64,000 nucleotides of DNA from Solidesulfovibrio alcoholivorans DSM 5433 (lineage in GTDB: Bacteria > Desulfobacterota > Desulfovibrionia > Desulfovibrionales > Desulfovibrionaceae). Made by a program: the position numbers and the translations under genes. Below are positions 63,796 through 64,000 of this stretch, one piece after another (positions within the stretch are counted from its first letter, which is position 1; every line of letters starts with the position of its first letter). The stretch covers positions 29,017 through 93,016 of the forward strand of contig NZ_JNJA01000015.1 in assembly GCF_000702665.1 (NCBI RefSeq), in the 5' to 3' direction. The notes beneath the pieces are model-generated. The model did no database searches. It was not told the origin of the DNA and worked only from the letters and a program-made list of their open reading frames with translations.

Positions 63796-64000
63796 TCAAT
63801 TCTTGAGGGTGGCTCCTGGGATTGAGTTGTTGCCGACCATCTGCGCAAAGGCCATCGGCGTCATTTTGCCGAGGCTCGAATGCGGCCGCACCTCGTTGTA
63901 AGTCCTACGCCAATCCTCAATGACCACCTTGGCTTCCGTCCGAGAGCGAAACCACTCCATAGAGAGGCATTCGTCCCGGAATTTGCCGTTGAAGCTTTCG
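63796..64000 (-). mobile_element. IS3-family transposase OrfB, C-terminal part (cut by window edge)
   Basis: Minus strand encodes ESFNGKFRDECLSMEWF and RRTYNEVRPHSSLGKMTPMAFA, the conserved end of the IS3-type (rve) integrase core including the catalytic glutamate region, and stops at TGA 63796-63798. About 67 residues are visible. Whether the element is whole cannot be judged because the rest lies past the edge. Confidence 0.88.

Overview
The window is GC-rich chromosomal DNA that reads as a sulfate-reducing deltaproteobacterium of the Desulfovibrionaceae (Desulfovibrio/Solidesulfovibrio-like). This is inferred from gene content: orphan PTS genes next to smpB, GlcD/GlcF and secA, tungsten aldehyde oxidoreductase with a MoaD partner, a tetrathionate-reductase-type respiratory complex, and abundant two-component and chemotaxis genes. 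The family assignment is inference; no database search was possible.

Layout. 1-3.5 kb: aconitase start (left edge), nitroreductase, YceI protein, two small secreted proteins and a repeat-filled gap. 3.6-6.3 kb (minus): orphan molybdopterin oxidoreductase translationally coupled to a small membrane protein. 6.3-12.1 kb (minus): tightly overlapping deoxysugar/glycan operon (methyltransferase, glycosyltransferase, 3,4-ketoisomerase, NDP-hexose 2,3-dehydratase, Gfo/Idh/MocA reductase, DegT aminotransferase). 12.2-23.0 kb (plus): two small-molecule glycosyltransferases, PTS EIID-HPr-EI, SmpB, GlcD-GlcF, SecA. 23.4-31.0 kb: MotAB, MetY-type sulfhydrylase, amidotransferase, flavin-reductase-like protein, SGNH hydrolase, rRNA methyltransferase, EamA transporter. 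31.4-35.4 kb: the replication-origin-type operon rpmH-rnpA-yidD-yidC-jag (minus) and an initiator tRNA (plus). 35.6-39.1 kb: cyclase-family lipoprotein and PepN. 39.4-47.0 kb: histidine kinase/response regulator followed by ttrBCA. 47.7-49.9 kb: AOR plus MoaD-like protein.

From about 49.9 kb to the right edge the base composition drops visibly and the gene content changes to an accessory island: ChrA transporter, ECF sigma factor, zinc-finger anti-sigma, Spy/CnrX-like periplasmic metal sensor, two FtsX-type permeases with one ATPase and a thioredoxin-fold protein lacking its cysteines, then a TetR regulator and a methyl-accepting protein/CheW/CheA set. The island is littered with decayed pieces: an ECF-sigma 3' end, an IS256-type transposase fragment, a chemoreceptor tail between cheW and cheA, and an IS3-type transposase fragment at the right edge.

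Most notable observations: (1) the sigma/anti-sigma/metal-sensor trio driving an unusual ABC machine, a candidate undescribed envelope metal or redox stress system; (2) rpmH nested inside an N-terminally extended rnpA with start codons four bases apart, like the arrangement known from Thermus; (3) two dispersed repeat families whose hairpin stems covary between copies, with copies that have become coding sequence at the ends of two genes.
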